Assembly (NCBI GenBank): GCA_038231815.1
Contig: JBBRKQ010000049.1
Coordinates: 1-28,964, forward strand
From: CAILKP01 sp038231815
Lineage (GTDB): Bacteria; Planctomycetota; Phycisphaerae; Phycisphaerales; UBA1924
Direction of reading: 5' to 3'
DNA length: 28,964 bases
The translations under genes were made by a program, and so were the position numbers. The notes under the pieces were generated by a model. The model did not search any database. It was not told the origin of the DNA and saw only the letters and a list, made by a program, of their open reading frames with translations. Shown one piece after another: positions 16,383-26,448 of the stretch; the stretch's first letter is position 1; each line of letters opens with the position of its first letter.

Positions 16383-17630
16383 ATGCGCCATGCCAGTTTG
16401 TCGTTCGTGTTCATCACGCTTGCGCTTGATGTTCTTGGTATTGGGCTGATCATTCCTGTTGCGCCGAGGCTTGTTGCACAAGTAATGGGACTGGGTGAGG
16501 ACCAGGCCGGGGGTGCAGCGCGGGCCTCGGCCATGCTGATTGCCACGTACGCGCTGATGCAGCTTGTATTCTCCCCGGTCCTTGGTGCATTGTCGGATCG
16601 GTACGGCCGGCGACCGGTGATTCTGATTTCGCTGTTTGGCTCGGCTATTGATTATGTAGCGATGGCCTTTGCCCCCAGCCTGATGTGGCTGTTTGTGACC
16701 CGGGCCATTAATGGAGTTTCCGGGGCCAACATCACCGCCTGCACCGCGTACATAGCGGATGTCACACCACCCGAAAAAAGGGCGGCGGGGTTTGGCTTAA
16801 TCGGCGCTGCGTTTGGACTTGGATTTGTGTTCGGCCCGCTGCTGGGAGGCTGGCTGGGGCACTATGACCTGCGATACCCGTTCTTTGCCGCCGCGGCTCT
16901 GACCGGGGCCAACTGGCTTTACGGCCTGCTGGTATTGCCGGAATCGTTGCCGCCGGAGCGTCGCAGCAAGCAGTTTACGCTGCGCAGTGCGAACCCCGCT
17001 GCCGCAATTTTCGGGCTGTTTCGCAGGCCGGTTGTCAAGTTCTTTGCTGCCACACAGTTCCTAGTGAACATGGCGCAGTACAGCCTGCAAACCACATGGG
17101 TGCTGTTTACGGGGGCCAAGTTTGGTTGGGGCACGCTGGAGGTTGGGTGGTCGCTAGCGCTGGTGGGCCTTACCGCGGCAGCGGTGCAAGGGGGCTTGGC
17201 ACGTAAGCTGATTCCGCGGCTGGGTGAGGGTCGTTCTTTAATTCTGGGACTTGGGATTGCGACGGTTGCGTACGCGTGTTATGGTTTGGCTCCGCAGGGC
17301 TGGATGATCTATTGCATTATCGCGGTTGCTTCCATCGGCGCGATTGCCGGGCCTGCGGGTACGGCCCTCATCAGCATGGCCACCCCACCTACTGAGCAGG
17401 GTGCGGTACAAGGAGCGCTGACGAGCACGCAGGCGATTGCGCAGATCATCGGGTCGCTAATGGGGGGAGAGCTGCTGAAGTACTTCACTTCGGATGCTGC
17501 GCCGCTGTGGCTGCCCGGGGCGCCGCTGCTGGCCAGTTCGCTGCTTTGCCTGTGTGCGCTGGGGGTTGCAGTTGTCGCGGTGCGCGGCGTGCCTGGCCGG
17601 TCAGCCGCCACATCATCGGGCAGTGCCTGA
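16383..17630 (+). CDS. MFS transporter, TetA/DHA1-like drug:H+ antiporter family
   Basis: This is a 12-TM major facilitator of about 415 residues. The N-terminus FVFITLALDVLGIGLIIPV is close to the TetA/TCR signature, and the TM2-TM3 loop carries motif A as GALSDRYGRRPVIL. An arginine follows in TM4 (VTRAINGVSGANI), and GFVFGPLLGG resembles the antiporter motif C of TM5. These marks suggest proton-coupled export of a small molecule, acting at the inner membrane. Tetracycline itself is not implied, because many environmental members of this group have unknown substrates. I took ATG 16383. A GTG at 16374 is nearly as good, and a GTG at 16314 would add a poor N-terminal extension. No TetR-type regulator is adjacent. 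The stop is 26 bp from the stop of the convergent TraB-like gene. Confidence 0.9.
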   Translation: MRHASLSFVFITLALDVLGIGLIIPVAPRLVAQVMGLGEDQAGGAARASAMLIATYALMQLVFSPVLGALSDRYGRRPVILISLFGSAIDYVAMAFAPSLMWLFVTRAINGVSGANITACTAYIADVTPPEKRAAGFGLIGAAFGLGFVFGPLLGGWLGHYDLRYPFFAAAALTGANWLYGLLVLPESLPPERRSKQFTLRSANPAAAIFGLFRRPVVKFFAATQFLVNMAQYSLQTTWVLFTGAKFGWGTLEVGWSLALVGLTAAAVQGGLARKLIPRLGEGRSLILGLGIATVAYACYGLAPQGWMIYCIIAVASIGAIAGPAGTALISMATPPTEQGAVQGALTSTQAIAQIIGSLMGGELLKYFTSDAAPLWLPGAPLLASSLLCLCALGVAVVAVRGVPGRSAATSSGSA

Positions 17631-17656
17631 GCAGAGAGTGTGGGAAATGCCCGCGA

Positions 17657-19096
17657 TTACTTTGCCTTCTTGATCATGCTCTTGGCTGAGGCGGAAGCGC
17701 TCTTGCGCATCTTTGCGAAGTCCTTCTCGCTGATGCCCATTTCTTTAGCGCTCAGCAGGACGGCATCGATCCAGACGGTTTCGCCGGGCGTGTAGCCGTA
17801 GCGGCTGGCAAGTTTCTTCTCCATATCTGCCATGTGTCCAGCGCCGTAGAACGCTGAGACGCTTTTGATGTTTGGTTCGGACGAGATGATTTTTTCCAGG
17901 TCGCTCAGCACGACATCGTTGCGGTCCTCGATGATGACCTTCATCAGGGCGCCGCCACCTTTGCCGAGTGCGGCTCCGCCCGCTTCCGGGTCTGCATTGG
18001 CCAGCACCTCAACGAGAGTCACTTTCATCGTCGCGCGGAGGGCGGGGCTTGCTTCGATAAAGCCGAGCACGAACCCGCCGAGTTTGGCCAGCATGCTGTT
18101 GCCGTCGAGCATTGACAGCAGCATGGATGCATCACCGCCACTTTCTTTGGCGCGTTGGATGATCTGATCGATTGACAGATCGCTGGAACGCCAGTTGGGC
18201 TTGCCGGTATTCATCGCCTCGCCCTGATAGCTAAGTCCGAAGGCTTTGGCCAGTTTCTCTTGGAGGTTTTTGTTTTTGGCGGCCCCGGACTTTGGTGCGG
18301 TGACGATTTTCTCGACATCACCGCTGAGCCCGCCGCCACCGGTTTGATGGTCTTTGCCGTTACTGAAGACCCGGATTGACTTGCCAGCATCTGCATTTTT
18401 TTCCGATGCAGAGTCAGTATCAACGGTCTTGTCCGCGGGCTTTGCCTCTGCACCGATCACTTCGATTCCGATTGGCTTGCCCCAGCCATCTATCGCCAGA
18501 TCGTCGAGCATTGATTTGAGCTTGGGCTTAGCCTCGCCAATCTCCGCAAGTGAGCGGGGCATGGTTCCGGTTGCCTCCCACATTGCCTTGACGATTCCGG
18601 CAACCATTTCTACTCGGTCTTTGGTTGCGGTTTGGCGCTGGTCATCGGTCGCATCCGCCGGCAGGCGAGAGCCGCCCTTGGGCCGTACACCTTCAAACAG
18701 CACGACATCCATCTTGTCGAGCATGGTTTGGAGACTGGTGTAAAACCCCGCATCGGCGATGTGAATTGCCCCGGTCAGGTGTACCACCGGGCCTGCACCA
18801 CCTGATTTCACAAACGACTTGCTGGCAATCTGCAATTTGGCCTCGCCCGGGCCGACGTCCACAATCCGCAAATAGGGGTCGCCTAACGCAAACGCGTCGG
18901 TGTTCTCGGTCTGGGCGGCGGCTGGGGATGCCGGGGCGGCCTGTGGCTGATCGCAGCGGGTCGCGCTTCCGGCAGCCCATACGCCGCCTGCCGCAGCTAA
19001 AACTGTGGCTAAAACCGTCGTCACGGCCGCGGCTTGAACGATTCGGGCGAGGCCAAAGGGGCGAACCGGGGTCGATGTTTGGTCATTTACTGCCAT
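17657..19096 (-). CDS. Secreted TraB/GumN-like protein
   Basis: The 479-residue protein has an N-terminal signal or anchor (hydrophobic stretch at about 20-42), then a Pro/Ala/Gln linker. Two separated motifs recall the TraB/GumN/Tiki superfamily: HLTGAIHIAD with H112 followed by VVLFEGV, and near the C-terminus FYGAGHMADMEKKLA with H421. In Tiki-type relatives such His/Glu residues bind metal and cut peptides, but activity here is not proven. Compared with compact GumN proteins of roughly 300 residues it carries a long middle insertion (about residues 190-260) rich in Lys, Asp and Gly that may be disordered. I chose ATG 19096 because the frame upstream to 19198 reads through probable promoter sequence. 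The gene is divergent from ychF, with about 113 bp between starts. Confidence 0.7.
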   Translation of the reverse strand: MAVNDQTSTPVRPFGLARIVQAAAVTTVLATVLAAAGGVWAAGSATRCDQPQAAPASPAAAQTENTDAFALGDPYLRIVDVGPGEAKLQIASKSFVKSGGAGPVVHLTGAIHIADAGFYTSLQTMLDKMDVVLFEGVRPKGGSRLPADATDDQRQTATKDRVEMVAGIVKAMWEATGTMPRSLAEIGEAKPKLKSMLDDLAIDGWGKPIGIEVIGAEAKPADKTVDTDSASEKNADAGKSIRVFSNGKDHQTGGGGLSGDVEKIVTAPKSGAAKNKNLQEKLAKAFGLSYQGEAMNTGKPNWRSSDLSIDQIIQRAKESGGDASMLLSMLDGNSMLAKLGGFVLGFIEASPALRATMKVTLVEVLANADPEAGGAALGKGGGALMKVIIEDRNDVVLSDLEKIISSEPNIKSVSAFYGAGHMADMEKKLASRYGYTPGETVWIDAVLLSAKEMGISEKDFAKMRKSASASAKSMIKKAK

Positions 19097-19209
19097 GCTT
19101 AAGTGTTTGGGATTCACTCGCGCCGGGTTGCGGAACCCTGACAGAATCCTCCGCCCGGCATGATTCGTGCTTCTATTATCTGCCCCTTCTTTTTTCACCG
19201 GAGCAGCAC

Positions 19210-20322
19210 ATGGAAGCCGGCATCGTCGGTCTACCCAACGTCGGTAAGTCCACCACCTTCAACGCCCTGACCAAGGCCAAGGCGCTGGCTGCCAACTACC
19301 CGTTTGCAACCATTGAGCCCAACATCGGCATTGTGCCGATTCCTGATCCGCGACTGGAGATCATCCAATCGTTTATCAAGACTCAGAAGGTGATCCCCGC
19401 GGCACTCCGGCTCGTTGATATCGCCGGTATCGTCCGCGGCGCATCGCAGGGTGAGGGTTTGGGTAACAAGTTCCTCTCGCACATTCGGGAAGTTGATGCC
19501 ATTTTGCACGTCGTGCGGTGCTTTACCAAGGCCCCGGGTGGGGAAGAGATCGTGCACGTCGAGAATTCGGTGGATCCGATTCGCGACATCGAGACGATTG
19601 AGACCGAGTTGATTCTGGCCGACTTGCAGACTATTGAGGGTGCCCTGCCCAAGGCCGAGCGCGCTGCCAAGAGCGGTGAAAAGGAAGCTATCGCCCGGGC
19701 CAGCGTGCTGAAGAAGCTGTATCCAGTACTCAATGAGGCCAAGCCTGCCCGCGGGGTGATTGCTGCGATTACCGATCCGGAAGAAAAGCGGGTCATCAAA
19801 ACGCTGGGCATGCTCTCGGCCAAGCCGGTGTTGTACATTGCAAATGTTGATGAGGACGATGTTCACGGTAAGGGCGAGATGGCCATGCGTGTTCGCCAGC
19901 GAGCGGCAGAAGAGAAAATGCAGGTTGTGCCGGTGTGCGCCCGTATTGAGGCTGAACTGTCGGAGGTAAGCGACCCCGCTGAGCTGAAAGAAATGCTTGC
20001 GATGTACGACATGCAAGAGCCCGCTTTGAACTCACTGGCGCGGGCCGCCTACACGCTGCTTGGCCTGCAGAGTTACTACACCGCCGGCGAGAAGGAAGTG
20101 CGGGCGTGGACCGTTGCGGTGGGCGCGACTGCGCCTCAGGCTGCGGGGGTGATTCACACCGACTTTGAGCGTGGGTTTATCCGAGCTGAGATTTATTCAG
20201 TCGCGGACTTGCAGAAATTTCACTCGGAGAAGGCCATTAAAGAGGCTGGCAAGATGCGCATCGAGGGCAAGGACTATGTGATGCACGATGCCGATGTGTG
20301 CCACTTCTTGTTTAATGTTTGA
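19210..20322 (+). CDS. ychF: YchF-type translation-associated P-loop ATPase/GTPase
   Basis: This is an OBG-family P-loop protein that, unlike most relatives, prefers ATP. It associates with ribosomes and is linked to stress and redox responses in other bacteria. At 370 residues it matches the usual length of about 363. Visible are G1 at residues 7-15 (GLPNVGKST), the G2 region YPFATIEPNIG, G3 in LVDIAGIVRGASQG, and G4 as NVDE rather than NKxD, the change associated with ATP preference. A coiled-coil region follows, and then the C-terminal TGS domain (FERGFIRAEIYS, KEAGKMRIEGKDYVMHDADVCHFLFNV). The ATG at 19210 has GGAG about six bases upstream. The frame is open further upstream to 18625, but that part is antisense to the TraB-like gene. 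It is the first of three plus-strand genes ending in a terminator. Confidence 0.97.
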   Translation: MEAGIVGLPNVGKSTTFNALTKAKALAANYPFATIEPNIGIVPIPDPRLEIIQSFIKTQKVIPAALRLVDIAGIVRGASQGEGLGNKFLSHIREVDAILHVVRCFTKAPGGEEIVHVENSVDPIRDIETIETELILADLQTIEGALPKAERAAKSGEKEAIARASVLKKLYPVLNEAKPARGVIAAITDPEEKRVIKTLGMLSAKPVLYIANVDEDDVHGKGEMAMRVRQRAAEEKMQVVPVCARIEAELSEVSDPAELKEMLAMYDMQEPALNSLARAAYTLLGLQSYYTAGEKEVRAWTVAVGATAPQAAGVIHTDFERGFIRAEIYSVADLQKFHSEKAIKEAGKMRIEGKDYVMHDADVCHFLFNV

Positions 20323-20471
20323 TGCGGATGCGGCAAAGTGCGCCGCGGGCGTTGGTCCGTTTTACGCACAGCAACCCCCTAGTTACCCCAGCTGGCCGGA
20401 AGGCAGAAATTCTGGGGTGATATTACGAGGTTGTGCCGCGCTTTTTTGCTCGGGCTTTCTACTGTTTGGGC

Positions 20472-21869
20472 ATGCCCCACGGTGAGAGTCAAGCCGCTGT
20501 TACGGATACGTCGCCTCACGTACGACCAGAGGTGTACCTCACGGCGGAGTTTGCTGGTACCGGTGGGGTGATCAAGCAGCGGGTTGATGATTTTATTGTT
20601 GAAGAGCTACCGGCGTACGAGCCGTGCGGCAGCGGGGAGCACATCTACATCTTCGTGCAGAAGGTGGGTATGTCAACAAGTCACCTTGTTGAAGTGCTGG
20701 CGAGGCACTTTGGTGTGCGAACAGGGGATGTGGGCTTCGCCGGGATGAAGGACAAGCGTGCGGTCACGCGGCAGGTGATCTCGATTCATGTGCCGGGAAA
20801 GAAGCCGGAGGATTTTCCGACGTTGCTGCATGAGAGCGTGCAGGTTCTGTGGGCGGATTTGCATACCAATAAGCTCCGGCGGGGGCACCTGGCCGGGAAC
20901 CGCTTTGCGATCAAGATCCGCAGCACACCGATCAACGGCGTGCTTCACGCCAAGAAATCGCTGGACAAGCTGGAGGCCACGGCTGTGCCCAACCGCGCCG
21001 GTGAGCAGCGGTTTGGGATGCTGGGCAACAACCACCTCATCGGCCGGGATTTGCTTCTGGGACGGTGGAAAGAGGCATGTGATGAACTGCTGGGGCCTGC
21101 GGCCGGGCGACAGCAACCCGGCGCTGCGGACCCGGAATTTCAGAAGGTAAGCCGCATGTTGTACGCGGAGGGGCGGTATGCCGATGCGATGCACCGGCTT
21201 TCTCGCGATGCTGACACGGAGCGACTGGTGATGCGAGCGCTGGCCGATGGGGCAACGCACGAGGCGGCCTTGCGTCGCATGAGCGGGCTGCAGTGGGATT
21301 TTTTCCTGACGAGCTTGCAGTCGGCCATGTTCAATGCGGTGCTTGATCAGCGGCTGAAGGATGGCTCGCTGGGAGTGCTTGCCGCGGGTGACATCGCCTT
21401 TAAGCATGACAATGGCGCGTGCTTTACCGTTGATGAGGCCACCGCGGCCGATGCAGCAACCGCCGAGCGACTGGCGAGTCTGGCGATTTCGCCGACCGGG
21501 CCGATGTGGGGTTTGGACATGCTTCGCCCCAGCGGCGCGACGCTGGAGCGCGAGCACGCTGCGTTGACGGCCATGGGCCTTTGCGAGGCAGACTTTGCGG
21601 CGTACAAGGCTCGCGAGGCGGGCGTGCCACGCGGACGCGACGCCTTGCACGGTACGAGGCGGGCGCTGCGAATTCCGATGCAGTATCCGGAGGTTGAGGC
21701 TGGCTCCGACGATTTTGGAACATTCATAAAGTGCTCGTTCGAGCTGCCACCGGGCGGGTTTGCAACCACGGTCCTGCAGGAAGTGATGAAATCGCCGGAA
21801 GTGTCGCCTGCCGGTGTTGTGCCGGTTGCGGCTGCCGCGGATGTTGGCAAAGCGGAGATCGGATCATGA
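20472..21869 (+). CDS. truD: TruD-family tRNA pseudouridine synthase, long form
   Basis: TruD converts U13 of certain tRNAs to pseudouridine. The catalytic Asp is D94 in GFAGMKDKRAVT, and the early motif FIVEELPAY (41-49) and the GHLAGNRFAI strand also match. At 465 residues it is clearly longer than E. coli TruD (349 residues). The extra length lies in the insertion (TRUD) domain between the QRFG motif and the C-terminal GRDALHGTRRALRIP / FELPPGGFATTVLQEV blocks. The second motif, commonly NYFGxQRFG, reads NRAGEQRFG here (codons from 20991), so two usually aromatic positions are replaced. A GTG at 20433 is an alternative start, but its GAGG is only two bases away, so the ATG is preferred. 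Its stop overlaps the HAD gene start as ATGA. Confidence 0.92.
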   Translation: MPHGESQAAVTDTSPHVRPEVYLTAEFAGTGGVIKQRVDDFIVEELPAYEPCGSGEHIYIFVQKVGMSTSHLVEVLARHFGVRTGDVGFAGMKDKRAVTRQVISIHVPGKKPEDFPTLLHESVQVLWADLHTNKLRRGHLAGNRFAIKIRSTPINGVLHAKKSLDKLEATAVPNRAGEQRFGMLGNNHLIGRDLLLGRWKEACDELLGPAAGRQQPGAADPEFQKVSRMLYAEGRYADAMHRLSRDADTERLVMRALADGATHEAALRRMSGLQWDFFLTSLQSAMFNAVLDQRLKDGSLGVLAAGDIAFKHDNGACFTVDEATAADAATAERLASLAISPTGPMWGLDMLRPSGATLEREHAALTAMGLCEADFAAYKAREAGVPRGRDALHGTRRALRIPMQYPEVEAGSDDFGTFIKCSFELPPGGFATTVLQEVMKSPEVSPAGVVPVAAAADVGKAEIGS

Positions 21870-22597
21870 TTGGGACGGATGCGAGAGATGCGGGAGATAA
21901 AGGTGCCAGCATCGGGCCGCAGACCATGGTTGTGTTTGATCTTGGCGGCGTGCTCGTGCGCATCTGCAGATCTTGGGAAGAGGCGTGTGATGCCGCCGGC
22001 GAGCCTTACCACTCCGCCATGCGTGAACCGGAGCTGCTGGAAGCCCGCAAGCTGATTTCCAGACGCCACGAGATTGGCGAAATTGAGTGTGATGAGTTCT
22101 TTGCGGCAATGGCGGCCAGCACGCGGGGCATGTACAACGAGCTTCAAGTGCGTTCCATTCACGGCGCGTGGCTGCTTGGCGAGTACCACGGCGTTGGTAC
22201 GCTTGTTGATGACCTGCACGATGCCGGTGTGCGCACGGGCGTGCTGAGCAATACCAACCACGCCCATTGGGTGCGGATGATGCCAGCGCGATGGCATGGC
22301 GGGCGCGAACCGGTAGGAGTTCCTGATCTGCATCCCGCCGCGGGGTACCCGACACTTGGCAAGATCCATGCCCCGCACGCATCACACCTGCTCGGGCACG
22401 CCAAACCGAACGTGGAGATTCACCGGGCGTTTGAGGCGGCAGTACGCGTAGGCCCTGAACAATTGCTGTTCTTTGACGATTTGGCAGACAACGTCGCCGG
22501 AGCCAAGGCCGCGGGATGGACCGTGGTGCAAGTAGACCACACCGGCGATACCGCAGCGCAAATGCGAGCAGCCCTGCAGCACCGCGGGATTCTGTAG
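21866..22597 (+). CDS. HAD-superfamily hydrolase, subfamily IA
   Basis: This is a 243-residue Asp-nucleophile phosphatase-type protein. Motif I is VFDLGGVLV with nucleophile D25 and Gly at the D+2 position, as in the FDLGN/GGVL group that includes YihX. Motif II is VLSNTNHAHW, motif III is the Lys in HAKPNVEIH, and motif IV is LFFDDLADN. The helical cap sits between motifs I and II, as in subfamily IA. The start ATG overlaps the truD stop (ATGA) and has GGAG eight bases upstream, so translation is likely coupled to truD. The segment between motifs II and III (about 128-165, Gly/Pro/His rich) looks looped. Substrate is unknown, with small sugar or nucleotide phosphates the usual kind. A strong terminator follows. 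Confidence 0.9.
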   Translation: MIGTDARDAGDKGASIGPQTMVVFDLGGVLVRICRSWEEACDAAGEPYHSAMREPELLEARKLISRRHEIGEIECDEFFAAMAASTRGMYNELQVRSIHGAWLLGEYHGVGTLVDDLHDAGVRTGVLSNTNHAHWVRMMPARWHGGREPVGVPDLHPAAGYPTLGKIHAPHASHLLGHAKPNVEIHRAFEAAVRVGPEQLLFFDDLADNVAGAKAAGWTVVQVDHTGDTAAQMRAALQHRGIL

Positions 22598-22606
22598 CTC
22601 CGATAT

Positions 22607-22630
22607 CGCCGAACATCGGCGGGTTTTTTT
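22607..22630 (+). terminator. Intrinsic terminator after the HAD gene
   Basis: A perfect five-pair stem, CGCCG (22607-22611) with CGGCG (22617-22621), closes an AACAT loop. It is followed by GG and seven T residues (22624-22630), nine bases after the HAD stop codon. It would end the plus-strand ychF-truD-HAD transcript before the convergent fumC gene. Confidence 0.8.
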
Positions 22631-22659
22631 GCAATGCCGGATCAGTTCGGTCACAAAGT

Positions 22660-24240
<1,581 letters not shown>

Positions 24241-24341
24241 GTGCGAATGCTCCGGGGTTCGGCGGTGTTAAGGCCCACGGTAGCACTTGCAACGGTCAGC
24301 GGTCTTATCCCGCCAGCATCGGCGTGTGATCTATGGCGGGA

Positions 24342-26156
24342 TCAGTTTGGTTCCGGATCCGCGGCTTTCTCGCTTGCTTTCTTGACTCGGAGGTTGGCGA
24401 GGACGCTGGCCTCCGGATCAACGCTGATGCGGCTGATAGGGCCCGGCTGCTGGCCTACGAAGCGGTGCTGCGCCTGGTTAAAGCTGACGGTGAAGCGTGA
24501 TAGCACATCCCCCGAATCAGACTTGACCACGATCGGAAGATCTATGGTGTATGCCGGATTGTCGGCATCGATTTGCTGAGTCTGTTTGATGTCCAGCACC
24601 AGCTCGCTGGGTGAGGAGCCTGTTGACCAGTTGATGTCGAGCTTGGCGAATCCGGGACGGGTCATCCACTGCTCAAAGTAGGCTTTGAGGTCTTTACCGC
24701 TGGCGATTTCCAGCGAGTGGCGAAAATCGTCGGTGACCACGCTGGTGAGGGCGTGCGTCTTTAAGTACTCACGAACACCGGTGAAGAACGCCTCATCGCC
24801 CAGTCGGGTGCGGAGTGTGTGCAGCAGGAAGCCGCCTTTGCTGTACGGATTGTCTGCCTTGGTGAATTCCGCATCCGGATCGCCCACGCTCGGACTGACC
24901 ATCGCCGTTTGCCCGGGGGCTCGGGGGTTGCGACCGCCGGTGATGCGCCGGCGAATATCGTTCATGCGCTTCAGGTACGCATCGTGGCCTGAGTTTTTCT
25001 CGATCCAGAGATCCTCGGAGTACGTCGCCCAGCCTTCATTCAACCAAAGGTGGTTCCAACTCTTGCAGGTGACTAGGTCGCCAAACCACTGGTGCACGAG
25101 TTCGTGGACGATGAGTTCATCTTGGCTGCCACGTGAGCCGCTGGCTGCAAACTCGGCCAGCACGGTCGCGCTGGTGTTTTCCATGCCGCCCCAACGGAAG
25201 CCGCGCACGATGACCTGCGCGTACTTGTCCCACGGATAGGGCTGGTCGAGCAGGATAGAGAAATGGTCGACCATCGCGGCGGTGTTTGCGAAAACATCTC
25301 CGAGTTTCTTGCCGCTGCCGGGAGGGCCGTACACGGGCATGCTGATCCACTGCTCGACTGGTTTGCCATCGGGCCCCACAATGCCGCGGGCCGTGCTGGT
25401 GTGGCCGACGTTGACGATGTCAAACGTTCCGACCGCGAGCATGACCAGGTACGGTGCGTGGCGTTTGGCCTGCAGCCAGTGCCAGATGGCCCGGGGCTTG
25501 CCGTCACGCTCGCCGCGGCGGAGTTCGAGCAGGCGGCCGTTGGAGATCACGGTCTGATCGCCGGGGACGTCAACAATGAGTTCGGTAGAGAGTTTTTCCT
25601 CGGGCCAGTCGTGGCAGGGGAACCAGTAGCGGTTCCAGTTGGCCTGTCCCTGGCTGAAGATGATCGCGGGTGCGGCGGGGCGGGTGCTCCCCTCGCGCTG
25701 GGCCCGGCCTTTGAGGAAGACCAGGCCGGAGCCGGCTTCGAACGGTTTGGTGGCGGTGTAGGAGATCGTGAAGTTGTGGCTGCTGCCCGCGATCGCCGCG
25801 GCGGGCAGGGTGATGGTGAGCTTATCGTCCGCGTGGGTGAACGTGGCTGGGGCGCCATTCACCATGACGGTGCCAATGGCCAGCGTGGGCATGGCATCGA
25901 GCATCAGGGTGGTGGTGTCATCAGCCAGTGCGCTGGCCGTCAGCGTCATGGTCGCCGTGAACGTGGGATCGGTGACGTCGGGGATGGTCATCTTCAGCAG
26001 CATGTGCTGATGATCAAACGTGCGAGGGGTGGGGGCTTGGAGTTTGGGCGAGGCATCGGCCTCAGCACCGTCCTGGCCGAGCGCAGCGCTGGTCCACAGC
26101 GGGGTGAGGAGGATGACGGCGGCGAGGAGATGAGCCGGGCGTGCGAGCATGTTCAT
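24342..26156 (-). CDS. Secreted M1-family zinc aminopeptidase
   Basis: This 604-residue gluzincin has an N-terminal signal peptide (hydrophobic at about 9-26, with ALG before QDG as a plausible cleavage site), so it acts outside the cytoplasm. The substrate-binding motif is WGGMENTS. The zinc site is HEXXH with an 18-residue gap to the third ligand: H351, E352, H355 and E374, the last in LNEGWATY. The later NPYSKGGFLLHTLR supplies the probable transition-state Tyr. The N-terminal beta-sandwich domain (about 45-240) and the catalytic domain are clear. The large C-terminal helical domain of long M1 enzymes is missing, and a short region with SLEIASGKDLKAYFEQW ends the protein, as in many bacterial M1 peptidases of about 600 residues. 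Peptide preference is unknown. The ATG has no evident Shine-Dalgarno. Confidence 0.93.
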   Translation of the reverse strand: MNMLARPAHLLAAVILLTPLWTSAALGQDGAEADASPKLQAPTPRTFDHQHMLLKMTIPDVTDPTFTATMTLTASALADDTTTLMLDAMPTLAIGTVMVNGAPATFTHADDKLTITLPAAAIAGSSHNFTISYTATKPFEAGSGLVFLKGRAQREGSTRPAAPAIIFSQGQANWNRYWFPCHDWPEEKLSTELIVDVPGDQTVISNGRLLELRRGERDGKPRAIWHWLQAKRHAPYLVMLAVGTFDIVNVGHTSTARGIVGPDGKPVEQWISMPVYGPPGSGKKLGDVFANTAAMVDHFSILLDQPYPWDKYAQVIVRGFRWGGMENTSATVLAEFAASGSRGSQDELIVHELVHQWFGDLVTCKSWNHLWLNEGWATYSEDLWIEKNSGHDAYLKRMNDIRRRITGGRNPRAPGQTAMVSPSVGDPDAEFTKADNPYSKGGFLLHTLRTRLGDEAFFTGVREYLKTHALTSVVTDDFRHSLEIASGKDLKAYFEQWMTRPGFAKLDINWSTGSSPSELVLDIKQTQQIDADNPAYTIDLPIVVKSDSGDVLSRFTVSFNQAQHRFVGQQPGPISRISVDPEASVLANLRVKKASEKAADPEPN

Positions 26157-26448
26157 GGTGGGTGCAACGATGAAGGGCGGAGACAGGCGAAGCCAGCCAA
26201 GGAGCCTGACGATGAGCGATAAACCTACCCGTTTGGGGAGATCGAGCGTAGCAGGTATTGGGGAGCGGACTGGCTGGGTTGCAGCCAGGTGAGTCCCGGG
26301 AAGGAACTTGCCCGGAGCAGCAACCCGCTAGGCCCGGCATATGAGGCCCTAATCAGAAAAACAAAGCAGGCCGCCGATCAGAAGGCGGCCTGCGTTCGTT
26401 TGAAAGGCCATATCAATTCCGAACTCGACCCCAAAACAGGTCGTCACA
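26157..26448. other. Intergenic region between the Fn3 gene and the M1 peptidase gene
   Basis: This stretch of 292 bases has no credible gene. It holds the leader and presumed promoter of the M1 peptidase (minus strand, near 26157-26300, no clear hexamers by eye) and the intrinsic terminator of the Fn3 gene at 26356-26393. Confidence 0.5.
26356..26393 (-). terminator. Intrinsic terminator of the Fn3 gene
   Basis: A perfect ten-pair stem is formed by GCAGGCCGCC (26366-26375) and GGCGGCCTGC (26384-26393), with an eight-base loop. On the minus strand it is followed directly by TTTGTTTTTC, a good U tract, whereas the plus-strand side lacks one. It lies 56 bases past the stop of the Fn3 gene and insulates the M1 peptidase gene from that transcript. 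Confidence 0.85.

Noticed and set aside
18625..19209. N-terminal extension of YchF by 195 residues
   Set aside because: The stretch is largely antisense to the TraB-like gene, and the conserved YchF start with its own ribosome binding site is at 19210.
20387..20417. CCCCAG...CTGGGG inverted repeat between ychF and truD as a terminator
   Set aside because: The stem is short, the loop is long and there is no T tract, so it does not look like an intrinsic terminator.
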